NCBI RefSeq assembly: GCF_026262505.1
Contig: NC_067205.1
Location: 19,961,645 to 20,025,644, forward strand
Direction: 5' to 3'
DNA from: Trichomonas vaginalis G3
Taxonomy: Eukaryota; Parabasalia; Trichomonadida; Trichomonadidae
Length of the DNA: 64,000 nucleotides
Shown: piece after piece, positions 23,518 through 32,551 of the stretch
How the letters are laid out: every line of letters begins with the position of its first letter
Position numbering within the stretch: position 1 is the stretch's first letter
Program-made: the position numbers and the translations under genes
Notes under the pieces: model-generated
The model's database searches: none
Told to the model about the DNA's origin: nothing
What the model saw: the letters and a program-made list of their open reading frames with translations, nothing else

Positions 23518-26364
23518 TTTTTAAGATCTTACAAAATATAGTTGATTTTTATCACTATTGAAATAAGATAAATAATGTAAGGACTCTAATTTTGTTATAA
23601 ATATGAATGAAAACAGTAAAATGGATAACTTAAATATATAAAAATAAATATTGGAACAAAGCTATAACAAATTTTCATTCTTATTTATAAATTGATAAAC
23701 CAAAGTAATACATTTTATTACATTTCGTGTAACATATACTAATATATAGATATTTTTTGAGATAATGTATTTATCTGTAAAAATTGTATGTGATCAAATT
23801 TGATTGATAAATTTATTCAGTAATAATAAATTGCATGTACAATATATTATTGTCTTGCCATTTTTTTGCTCATAATAAAAAATCTTTAAAAATGATAACA
23901 ATAAAAGAGTATTAAGTAAAAATTTATACATCCAAAATATATTTCAGTAACAGCATAATACGCCTATGCTAATTTTTAGTTCTTAAATTAAATAGATGTC
24001 CCTAATCCCATAGATATTCACCAAACTTGGCAAATTCTGAACGTGATCTACATATCCCTAGCAAGTAGATCATATTGGTATACGTATCTTGATCAAATAA
24101 AAAGAATATTTGTTGAATAATTTCTGTTCAAATTAAAAGTTCTTCAACTTACGGTAAATCTATCTGCCTTAAAAAGTATTACGATATTATGCAAAGTCAA
24201 TTTTCTCCAAAAAATATTTGAAGATGATACTTTAAGTATACCAAAAATACAAGAATTTTGAGAGAACTCAATGAATTTTTGTGAAGGTGGAGTTAAATTG
24301 AGAAGATTTTTGGTCAGAGAAAAACAAAAATTACTATCTGATAAAATGGTATTAAAATGAAAAAAGTTTAAACAAAGGAAATGAAGAATTTATATTATAT
24401 TAGAATTTAAAGAGTAAATATAAAAGATTGAAAGAAAGAATAATAATAGGATTCTTGAATGCAACATTTGGAATGATGTTTCCAGTTGTAGATGTGTTAA
24501 GCAAAGAGAGATAATGATAGTTTCTTGAGTTTTGAGTTAAGCTTGTTGTAGATGAGAGAGAAATTTTGACGAGACTGAGGAACTTCATTTGGAATGATGT
24601 TTCCAGTTGTAGATGTGTTAAGCAAAGAGAGATAATGATAGTTTCTTGAGTTTTTGCAATTAACCATCCTCAATGACTATTGTTTTAATATAATTTTTAA
24701 ATTTTTTAAAACTGACATTTTAGTTGTATATTTTTTCTAACAAAGGTACATTCACTAGGCGATAACAGTAAAATGGGATGAAAATATGATAAATAGCATC
24801 CCTATATAGTGCCAAACAATATTTATACGGGCCAAAAAAATTTGGCTAGAGATTTGGCGAGTTATAAAACTTAGAAAATTGAGAGGGATTTTTATTTTTG
24901 AATTTTTTTGGAAAGTTAAAATTGCGATTAAAAATCGATTTCCAGGAGAACTAAGCATCTCATCATATATTTAAATCGATAAAAATATTAAATAATAGTT
25001 GAATAGTATAACAACGTGAAATTATGGCTGAATCTACAGAAAAAATGAACATATTTGACATTTTTGAAAATTCATACGTTAGATGGTGACAGACTCATAA
25101 ACTATACTTTAGCTAAGATTGATATATGGTTTCAACAACACATGGTTAAAATTGTAAAAATATTTTAGATTTCAAAAAATATATATGGTAATATAATGGA
25201 ACAAAGTCAACAAATAGCATGTTAAATATGTTATAATTAACTTTTTATTAGATCCAATAGTAGATATCGAATGGTTTCCAGCTTTATGGTTAAATATTTT
25301 CTTTTCGAGCTTCTCTTTAACTGTTGTATTAAGGTTGTAAATTTTTGATGCTAGAAACTATGGAATCTTCTTTGCTGCTGCATTTTTCTTGAGAGTTCTT
25401 GCAATTTCGAATAGATCTGCGCATTGTATGAAATTGAGGCTTTAAAATATCTTGAAAACAGAATAGGACTGCTTTTCCAAAGGAATGCTTACTTGTAAAT
25501 CAGAGAGTTTCAAAATTGAGAGCAAGATTATCATCATAACTTTCGATTTTGCTGCGAAAAAGGAAGACAAGTAATTAACAAATCATTTACTGTTGTTCAT
25601 CAAAAGAAGAAAACTTTGATAACAACTAATGATGATAAAATCAAGCTATCTTTTAATATTTTAAATTGATAAGACATTCAAAATATTTGAATGGTTTAAA
25701 ATATTTTCTTTTAATTTCTATAAGATATTATCATGATTATATAATAAAATTTAAATTTTTATTCAAAAAGGCAATATTTCAAACTTTTAATTTCAAAAAT
25801 CTTAATTCTGCAATAAGTGTATTTAATTGTAGCAAATTTAATGATCCTTCGTCATGCTTAGCAATTTGGAACTCATAAATTAATGATTTCTTCAAGTAAA
25901 ATTCTGCATTATTTCAAAAGTCAATAATTCTCTAGTAACTTTTCTTCAAACCCTAACCATTATATTATATGTATAATGGAGAATAATTGCAAAGAAAGAT
26001 AGCCGAATTTACTGGGTAGTTCTTGTGATGCGAAATAATTGCAAATTAACACATAGTTTTAACAGCATCAATCTCTTTTTGCTCTCATTTAAATGCATTC
26101 GCACACTTTAATTTTGAAATATAAGAGTTTTGGAAATTATCAAATTTATCTGCTCAAATACTATAGATCTTCATAAGTGTTAATAGAATCACCAGCCTTA
26201 CATATAGTGTTTAATATAATGATGCACATCATACTGGGATTTATTCCTTATTCATCTAGTTATTATAAGATTTACAACCCCATGAAAATTTAAAATTTTG
26301 TCAAAAATAGTGAATGTACCTTTTTTCTAACACAACTATCAATAAATTGTAATATCATTATACT
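23518..26364. other. MULE non-coding interior
   Basis: About 2.8 kb upstream of the transposase with no convincing gene. It contains a direct repeat (24466-24537 and 24591-24657: GGAATGATGTTTCCAGTTG ... AGCAAAGAGAGATAATGATAG) and a possible decayed coding stretch at about 24880-25200. Presumably holds the transposase promoter near 23518-23560. Confidence 0.55.
24466..24657. repeat. Direct repeat of about 70 bp inside MULE
   Basis: GTTTCCAGTTGTAGATGTG plus AAGCAAAGAGAGATAATG occurs at 24478-24530 and again at 24600-24650, about 120 bp apart. The copy at 4558-4790 shows the same arrangement with indels. Confidence 0.7.
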
Positions 26365-27151
26365 ATATATTAATATGAATTTTTATAGAAAAGCTTTTTT
26401 TTTTCTCAATTTTTAATTTCATTTCAGTCTCTAAACTTTCTTACTATGTAAAAACGTATTATTATAGTAATAAAATAAAATACATGTTTATTCGATCTCG
26501 TATTTCAAAAAAATAAAATTACTTATATAAAAAGATTCTCTTTAGTCAACTTTCTTTTTGAATCTCTAATAAGTTTTTACTGTTGCTTCTATATATTAAG
26601 TATTGATTCTTGTAGTAAAGAAAATCCGGAACGTTTATTTATTAGAATACTCGAACTTTGACTTACATATTACTAATTGTAATTATTTTCAAGAGCTATT
26701 TCTATTACTCCTACTTGTTCGGCTTAAAATCTGCTATATTGTTAAGATAAACTAAGTCTAAATTTTGAACCATTTTTTGAAGTTTAAAGTGTAATACATA
26801 TCGATTTTTTATCCGAATTTAAGAATTGCTTCAAAGTTTTAGCGTGAAATCGTGCATTTTTTCTAATGAAATTGTTATTATAAGATAAGCAATCTGAGTT
26901 TTTTTGAATAATATGTCACTACACATGATAGAGCGTTACGTGCTGAAAAGTTACGCTTCGTTCTGAAAGTGGTAATGAAGTTTTATTAGAATTCATCAAA
27001 AAAACGTATGAAAATAATCGTATGTCAAAATGTGAGCACTTCTCAAAATTTGCTCACATTTTGACTATTTTTGTGAGATCTTCCTCACAATTTTTGACAA
27101 ACGTACAAAAAGTGCCAAAATGTGAGCAAATGTGAGCAAATTTTTTATCTC
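26365..27151. repeat. MULE right terminal inverted repeat
   Basis: Reverse complement of 19454-20241 with only a few mismatches and indels, implying recent activity or repeat homogenisation. The outer end reads ...TGTGAGCAAATTTTTTATCTC. Confidence 0.88.
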
Positions 27152-27159
27152 ATAATTTT
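27152..27159. repeat. 8-bp target site duplication, right
   Basis: ATAATTTT, identical to 19446-19453. Its last two bases are part of the TTA that encodes the capsid stop codon on the minus strand. Confidence 0.8.
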
Positions 27160-28797
27160 AAACATTTCTATTCATCAATATTTCATCATATGAACTTCTA
27201 TACTGTGGTGGTGTACCTGTTGGATGATATTTCAAACCTTCATCCGGTGTCCATGTCCAATCTGTAGTCCTAGTAAACCAAACTTGAGGAGGATTTGTCA
27301 CCTTTGAACAGTAAGTGTCATTTTCACCCTGAATGATTGGATAAGCTTTCACTTGTACTGTAACTTGCGAGTTGAAAGTTTCTAATCCATCAAAGAATAT
27401 ACCCGCTCCATCACGTTGAACTGGAATAGTGCATAAGAATGAAGTTTGGTCTTTCCATGTTCTAGCTAATGGCGTGCCATCATCTGCATTCAGTGGTCTA
27501 GTTAATGAGTCCTCGTATTCTTCTGTGCATTCATTCACTCCATCTAAATCAGAAGCTTGAAGCATACGTGTAAAGAATATGTCACCCACTGTGGTCATCG
27601 CTTGATCGGGGAAGTTTCTGGAATCTATAGTGACCTGAAGACCTCGAAGCATTGGATTTTCTAAAACTGTTCTTTGCATTGCATTCTTCGGAAATGCTAA
27701 CACAACATCTGTAACATTATGAAGAGCGTATGAGAAATCAGAGCTAATACCTTCAGGAGTGATGCAACCTCCATTTAGTGAACGAACGTCAATATGTTGA
27801 GCTGGAATCATGAATGGATCTTCCTTACTGAATAAACGTGGTATTGCTTTAACTGATTCTTCAATTAAACCGTATCCTGGTGTAATGCATTTATCCTCTA
27901 AAACTTCCATCTTTGTGCATGAAATAATAACGTCATCAACTGTTGCGTCAGCAGATGTAGCGGCTAAGCTTGTAATTAATTTGGCAGGAAGTCCGATTTG
28001 TTGGAATTTGCGATCATATTTATAAACATGATTCATAATCTTTTCATAATTTTCATCAGTTATCTTTTCATAAACGTAATTTTGTAAATCAGCAACTCTT
28101 AACGGGTCAACCTGACAAAATACTAAAGTATCCCTGAAAACATAATATTTAAGAATGATTTCACCAAATGATTTAGGATAATCATCGAACGCCTGAAATG
28201 CTAACAAATCATTTACCGGAATAATCATATCAAAAGTGACATCAACTTCTTCATTTGCTTTCTTGAAAACTTCTGAAGGGTCAATATATTTACCACATAC
28301 TGAGTTATCATATTTTTGAACATTATTATATAACGAATGAACAAACTTTTTAACTTTCCTTTCTGATTTTGGTTTATATGTTGCAAATGCGAAAGATTCA
28401 CGGGCGCAATCCATCTGAAGATAACCTGCATCACCTCTTTCGGTTTCTACTTCTAATTGTTTAAAGCTTTGATTTGATGATTTGTAACCAACGAATAAAC
28501 GCATGCATTTAAAAGCGGCATCACATGTGAAAGCTTTATTTGAAACTAGAGTTGCTTTAACTTTGCGTTTAATATATGTGTCACCTAATTGGTTCACATC
28601 ATGAGCCGGATTTGTAATTCTTAAATGAGTTTGTTTATCATCAAAATATGGAGTATCAGAGTCATAGCATGAACTTTCAAGTTCTCTATAATATCTTCTA
28701 CGTCATTCTTTGCGAATATTTCATTTATCTTTTCGAATGAATGAAACACATTTCCATTAATCGGTTTAGTGTTTGGCACCAAATAGTTAGTCGTCAT
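27158..28797 (-). CDS. Candidate Polinton major capsid protein (one frameshift)
   Basis: An open frame of 479 codons runs to 28597. Upstream, the natural start is probably ATG 28795-28797 (MTTNYLVPNTKPING), preceded by the box ATTTTTTATTTATTAATAA; a one-base shift near 28690-28730 separates the parts, giving about 545 residues. The protein is rich in beta-type segments with no signal or membrane helix. It has strands like FGEIILKYYVFRDTLVFCQ and a C-terminal FNSQVTVQVKAYPI plus WFTRTTDWTWTPDEG. Size, composition, strand pattern and position immediately upstream of the packaging ATPase fit the double-jelly-roll capsid protein of Polintons. This is inference from context and pattern, not from an alignment. 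The MULE abuts its stop codon without cutting it. Confidence 0.65.
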
Positions 28798-28817
28798 TTA
28801 TTAATAAATAAAAAATC
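28798..28817 (-). promoter_or_regulatory. T-run box before capsid start
   Basis: Reads ATTTTTTATTTATTAATAA directly before the ATG on the minus strand. It matches the element-wide pattern described in the findings. Confidence 0.45.
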
Positions 28818-28866
28818 AAAATTAAAAGATGAAAATGAATTTTTAATTTTAATGAAATAATCAACT

Positions 28867-29082
28867 ATGGCTGCAGGTATATTTAAGAAACTGTGGAATA
28901 GAGTAAAAAGAGGAGCGAGTAAAGTTTGGGAAACATTGAAGAAGAGGGCAAATTGGATATTTAAGAATAAAGAAGCAATTAGTGACGTTGCTGAATCAAT
29001 AACACCAAAAGCTGCCCCAATAAGAGAAGTTTTAAATAAAGGAGAAAAAGTTTATCAAAGACTACAACCGATACTAAGATAA
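28867..29082 (+). CDS. Small basic amphipathic Maverick protein, 71 aa
   Basis: Starts MAAGIFKKLWNRVKRGASK. It has regularly spaced aromatic and basic residues that form an amphipathic helix over residues 4-38, then a second helix (IREVLNKGEKVYQRLQPIL). It is divergent from the capsid gene. The 78-aa protein encoded just downstream on the opposite strand begins with the nearly identical MAAGFFKKLW, so the two are probably diverged duplicates in convergent orientation. Membrane-active or core minor capsid proteins of this style are common in adenovirus-like and Polinton-like viruses; that role is inferred. Confidence 0.65.
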   Translation: MAAGIFKKLWNRVKRGASKVWETLKKRANWIFKNKEAISDVAESITPKAAPIREVLNKGEKVYQRLQPILR

Positions 29083-29142
29083 AAATAATTTTAAGCCGCT
29101 AAGCAGCGAGATGATCCATAGGATCTCATATTTATTTTTCCA

Positions 29143-29379
29143 CTATCTACCTCCTATTTTATTAAGTATTCTTTCAGCAATTCCACCAACTGCGTTACCT
29201 GCTTGTGCTCCCATCGCCGGATTACCTGCTTTAGTACCTAATACACCACCTATGATAGTTCCTGCCGTTTTCGCTACTGGTGCCAAAAAGTTTGCAACGG
29301 GTTTAATAATCTTTTTATAAACCCAACCCGCAGCTTTCTTAATTCCATCCCATAATTTTTTAAAGAATCCTGCCGCCAT
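29143..29379 (-). CDS. Small amphipathic/glycine-rich Maverick protein, 78 aa
   Basis: Residues 1-30 (MAAGFFKKLWDGIKKAAGW...) form an amphipathic basic helix like that of the 71-aa neighbour. Residues 35-70 are an alanine/glycine-rich hydrophobic stretch with small-residue spacing (GTIIGGVLGTKAG, GNAVGGIAERIL), suggesting membrane insertion. The TATTTTTTAATTAATATTAAATCAGAA leader precedes the start. Possible membrane-penetration protein of the particle; bacteriocin-like resemblance is superficial. Confidence 0.65.
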   Translation of the reverse strand: MAAGFFKKLWDGIKKAAGWVYKKIIKPVANFLAPVAKTAGTIIGGVLGTKAGNPAMGAQAGNAVGGIAERILNKIGGR

Positions 29380-29454
29380 TTCTGATTTAATATTAATTAA
29401 AAAATATATTTCATCACTTATATTCTAATTTTTATTATGATAAATGATAAATGA

Positions 29455-29804
29455 AAATAAAAATAAATGAAACAGAGGAGGAAGAAATAAATGAAAGTGA
29501 AAATGTTCAACAAAAAAATAAACGTTGTTAAACCAATTACTGAAATAAAATTTTTTTCATCTGTTGAAGAATTTAATGACTGTTATGCAAATTATTTGAA
29601 GAATTGACAACATGTAAATTGAATAAAATGTTTAAAGTTGATGGATTCAAAATTTCAAAAATAAAAGGAGTGGTTAGTTTGAAATCTATTCCTCAATCAA
29701 GAATCACCTCATTAATGAAAATAGATGATTTAACAAAAAGAATAGAAGAGATTGAAGAAAGAATGAATCAAATAACTGATTTCATAAATTCAAATAATCA
29801 TTAG
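29455..29804 (+). pseudogene. Small Maverick protein with C-terminal coiled coil, frameshifted
   Basis: Three overlapping frames join into one product. An acidic N-terminus from an ATG near 29452-29455 (KINETEEEEINESENVQQK) shifts near 29520 into VKPITEIKFFSSVEEFNDCYANYLKN, then near 29608 into the open frame 29604-29804. The last part holds a heptad-like helix (IDDLTKRIEEIEERMNQITDFI). About 115 residues in all. Unknown function. Confidence 0.5.
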
Positions 29805-29808
29805 TTTC

Positions 29809-30281
29809 TTAAAGTTCTATGTTGAACTCATCAAATTCTTCTTCATCATTACCATTACCTTTAGCGAGTTTATTTACTCTTTCAACTTTATCTTTTGATA
29901 GTCTATCGTTTAATTTTTTCTGAAGTTTTTCGTTACCAAGTTCTAAAATTTTACATGATGATATTTAAACCCGTTAAATTCTTTTTCCTCAGTTTTAATC
30001 ATTAATCTACAAAGAACTTTAGTGAGGTGGTTTTGTTGTTTAAACCATTTATCCTTAATATTTGTTATAAATTCAATATCCGGAATTAATTCCCAAATTT
30101 TTGAATTTTCGATTAATTTACCATCAAATGCAAAAGCAATAGGTTTAATATTAAACTTACCTTTATAAAATAAACTTTGTATGCAATCATCAAAATAAAC
30201 GTCTACTTGTTTAACCTGGGTGAGAATTGGTGAAAGTTTATCCATTAATTGATTCACAGTTACGAATTTTGATTCACTCAT
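29809..30281 (-). pseudogene. Maverick hypothetical protein MSESKF family, one frameshift
   Basis: The open frame 29943-30281 starts MSESKFVTVNQLMDKLSP after the box ATTTTTTTAATTCGTAAGAA. Near 29950 the frame slips by one base; the adjacent frame continues KILELGNEKLQKKLNDRLSKDK and an acidic tail EEEFDEFNIEL to the TAA at 29809-29811. Total about 155 residues. It has a globular-looking first 100 residues and a charged helical tail. Not recognised. Confidence 0.55.
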
Positions 30282-30346
30282 TTCTTACGAATTAAAAAAA
30301 TAAATTATTCAAAAATGTAAGACATGAATTTTTAAAGTTTATTTTT

Positions 30347-30936
30347 TTATTCATGAAAATAATTATTTCTAATTTCTTTTACTCTCTCGTATATACTAGA
30401 TTTAAAGAATTCAGAACATTTCCCATAATCTCCTAAATGTTTTCTTATCCCTAACGTGTGCCAGTTATTATATGAAACTGAATAAACTTTATCTTTATCT
30501 TTACACCTTTCATCACTTCCAATATATTTATATCTCATTTTGATTTAGCATTTTCATATTCATTAACGTTTAATAATTCACAGTCTTCCTTTTTAAATTG
30601 ATGTTTAAGATATTCAGGATTTAATACTCTACGTTTATATGCTCCTAACTTAGTTCTAAAGGTTTTTCTACAAAATTTAGGAATTCCATCCTCTTTAATG
30701 TCATCAATGATTTCCATTTCATTATTTTCAATTTCTTCTTCTCGTTTATGGGGTCTTTGATTATGACTCCATTGATTCCATGAAATTAAATATTCTTTAT
30801 CATTATATTTATACCTCATTAGCTTATTTTGGCTTTCATATTCATTTAATAATTCACAATCTTCATTTTTAAATTGAAGTTTAACCCATTCAGGATTTAA
30901 ACAATGTTTAATTAATCGCGGAATATCTGACATCAT
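30347..30936 (-). pseudogene. Protein with two DUF723-like repeats, one frameshift
   Basis: Two ORFs (30535-30936 and 30347-30538) overlap by four bases around ATGA and together encode two tandem modules. Module 1 is NPEWVKLQFKNEDCELLNEY plus LMRYKYNDKEYLISWNQW; module 2 is NPEYLKHQFKKEDCELLN plus MRYKYIGSDERCKD...YSVSYNNW. The pattern (E-x-C-x-LL, then RYKY, then a tryptophan strand) resembles DUF723-type modules that accompany homing endonucleases and occur in large DNA viruses. The zinc-binding cysteines of classic DUF723 are mostly missing. A DNA-binding or regulatory role is inferred. One extra or missing A at about 30537 causes the split. Confidence 0.5.
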
Positions 30937-31085
30937 CTATATATAGCTTCTTTTATAAAAGATAAAAAAATAAATTATTTTAAAATTAATGTTTTTTTTT
31001 AATGATTTATATAAAAATATATTTTAATGCATCGTCTATATATAGATGTAACAAAAAAAGTCACTAAACCCTTCATACTCTACTA

Positions 31086-31330
31086 CTACGTGTTACATCT
31101 CATCGAGCTGATAATAACAAATTATATTATTGTATTCAATGTAATGATAATACATTTCTCTGGGTAACTCCAAACTCCATAAATGATGAAACAAATAAAT
31201 TATTTGTAAGGTACTTTTATAATGACCGATCCTGTTGATGATGATTTATTTTTAACTCGAGAAGACAAAGATAATCCAAGCATTGTATTCAAAGAAAAAT
31301 ATAAAAAGATGAATAATATAACAATTTATA
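31086..31330 (+). pseudogene. HP1-like gene fragment interrupted by Maverick 1
   Basis: From CGTGTTACATCTCATCGAGC the sequence matches the HP1-like gene at 40312 from about codon 8. The first codons are replaced by the Maverick terminus. It lacks about 30 bp (the DHELKDIVTQ part), and homology ends near AAAGATAATCCAAG, where a different sequence begins. Confidence 0.75.
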
Positions 31331-31402
31331 AATATAAACAAATAAAACAATTAATCAATTCCTTTGAGGAACTTATTATTATAATTATAGGCTGATTTGG
31401 CA

Positions 31403-32551
31403 TTATCTCTTTTGATTCTGGAGTAGATTTATAATTATCATCATCTGAACTAGAATTATCGAGGAATTTTCGTTTAAAAGGCGAGGTTTTTGAATGGGTT
31501 TCTTTATTTGTTGTTGTTTTTGGAGTTGATTGTTGATAATTTTCTTTTGTGAAATTTTTGTTGTTGATTTGCTAATTTTAGGTGTATTGTAATTATACTT
31601 CTTTGGTGTATTGAATTTGTCTTGTTTGAGTCCGGATTCATCATCACTTGATGAAGAGAATATAAATCTTGATCCGTTTTTAAGAGTTAAAGGGGATATT
31701 TTATCTGGGTCACTATCGAATATATGGTTGAACTCAAATAGATATGTTTCATTAGACAAAACTGACTCTGAAAGTCGAGATCGATAATTCATTGTAGAAA
31801 TGACCTGATATTTATCTGGATCTGTTTCGTATCTGTTCAGTTTAGGATATTTACTAACACGAAAGCCACGATGATCGTCATCACTAGCATAAACTCCGTC
31901 TTTTGGAATTCCAAGAAACAAAACTTCTTCGTTGTTTTCTTCTTCATATGAATATTCGTATTCAATATCAATATCAATTCCTGTGTTTAATTCTTGTTGT
32001 TCTTCAATAAATGCAGCATTTGGTTTTCTTTTGACTCTTTTTGAGCCTTTCTTAGGTTTTTCGTAAGGTTGACGAGGTTTGTAATAGTCATATTCTGGAT
32101 AAAACTCGAAATTATCTTCTTTTTCTTCTTCTTCAAAATATGAATATGAATTTTTTGTATTTGTGGAAATTATTGATGTATTTATTTCAGATTTTTCTTC
32201 TGTAATGTCGTCAAGCTGTATTTGGTCTTGTGATGGAATTAATTCAGAAATTTTATTATTAATAGATTTTTTAATTGGTGATTCATTAAATAATTGATCT
32301 TCGGCTTCTTCTGATATACTTTCTAATATTAAATTTGAATTAGAATTGTTTCTTACAAAGTTATTTTGAAAATGTAGGATTTCGTTAATTCTTGTACTAC
32401 TTCGCCGACTTTCTGATGCAGAATCATCGTTTTCGTAAGTTTGGTTTTGCTTTGGATGTGAAATTTGTCGCTTGCCTGCTCGATTTAAAATTTCTTTGAT
32501 AGATTTACCTAATGTTGATCGTGGATTCTTAAGTCTTGTCTTAACCCTCAT
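31403..32551 (-). CDS. Acidic, serine-rich disordered protein
   Basis: A 382-codon frame from MRVKTRLKNPRSTLGKSI. A basic N-terminus is followed by low-complexity serine/asparagine-rich and acidic blocks (EEEEKEDNFEFYPEYDYY; a lysine/arginine patch KKGSKRVKRKP at about residue 175; EYEYSYEEENNEEV). No known domain. The last about 50 codons are out of frame relative to the second copy at 36087-37125, which reads ISQKENYQQSTPKTTT and ends KFLKGID; one T lost near 31545 explains this. The upstream region lacks the Maverick T-run box, so it is likely a host gene rather than an element gene. Function unknown. Confidence 0.6.
   Translation of the reverse strand: MRVKTRLKNPRSTLGKSIKEILNRAGKRQISHPKQNQTYENDDSASESRRSSTRINEILHFQNNFVRNNSNSNLILESISEEAEDQLFNESPIKKSINNKISELIPSQDQIQLDDITEEKSEINTSIISTNTKNSYSYFEEEEKEDNFEFYPEYDYYKPRQPYEKPKKGSKRVKRKPNAAFIEEQQELNTGIDIDIEYEYSYEEENNEEVLFLGIPKDGVYASDDDHRGFRVSKYPKLNRYETDPDKYQVISTMNYRSRLSESVLSNETYLFEFNHIFDSDPDKISPLTLKNGSRFIFSSSSDDESGLKQDKFNTPKKYNYNTPKISKSTTKISQKKIINNQLQKQQQIKKPIQKPRLLNENSSIILVQMMIIINLLQNQKR

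Larger units (their letters stand above)
19454..27151 (-). mobile_element. Complete Mutator-like element (MULE), 7.7 kb
   Basis: Bounded by inverted repeats of about 788 bp (19454-20241 and 26365-27151) with outer ends GAGAT...TTGCTCACATTTGCTCAC, flanked by the 8-bp duplication ATAATTTT. Inside is one transposase gene (20650-23517, minus strand) and about 2.8 kb of AT-rich non-coding DNA. The insertion is in the gap between the capsid gene and the ATPase of Maverick 1; the right-hand duplication overlaps the capsid stop codon (27158-27160), so neither neighbouring reading frame is cut. Long TIRs are usual for MULEs. Confidence 0.88.
17143..31085 (-). mobile_element. Maverick/Polinton element, truncated on the left (Maverick 1)
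   Basis: Recognised by a capsid-like protein (27158-28797) and a packaging-type ATPase (18602-19427) on the same strand, separated only by an inserted Mutator-like element, plus small basic amphipathic proteins. The right end is inferred at about 31084: from ACGTGTTACATCTC onward the sequence matches the HP1-like gene at 40330, and just before it the element ends CTCTACTACT, agreeing with the AG...CT termini usual for Polintons. The left end is cut at the chimeric joint near 17143, so no TIR pair or 6-bp target duplication can be checked. No polymerase, integrase or protease is present in the retained part. Confidence 0.75.
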
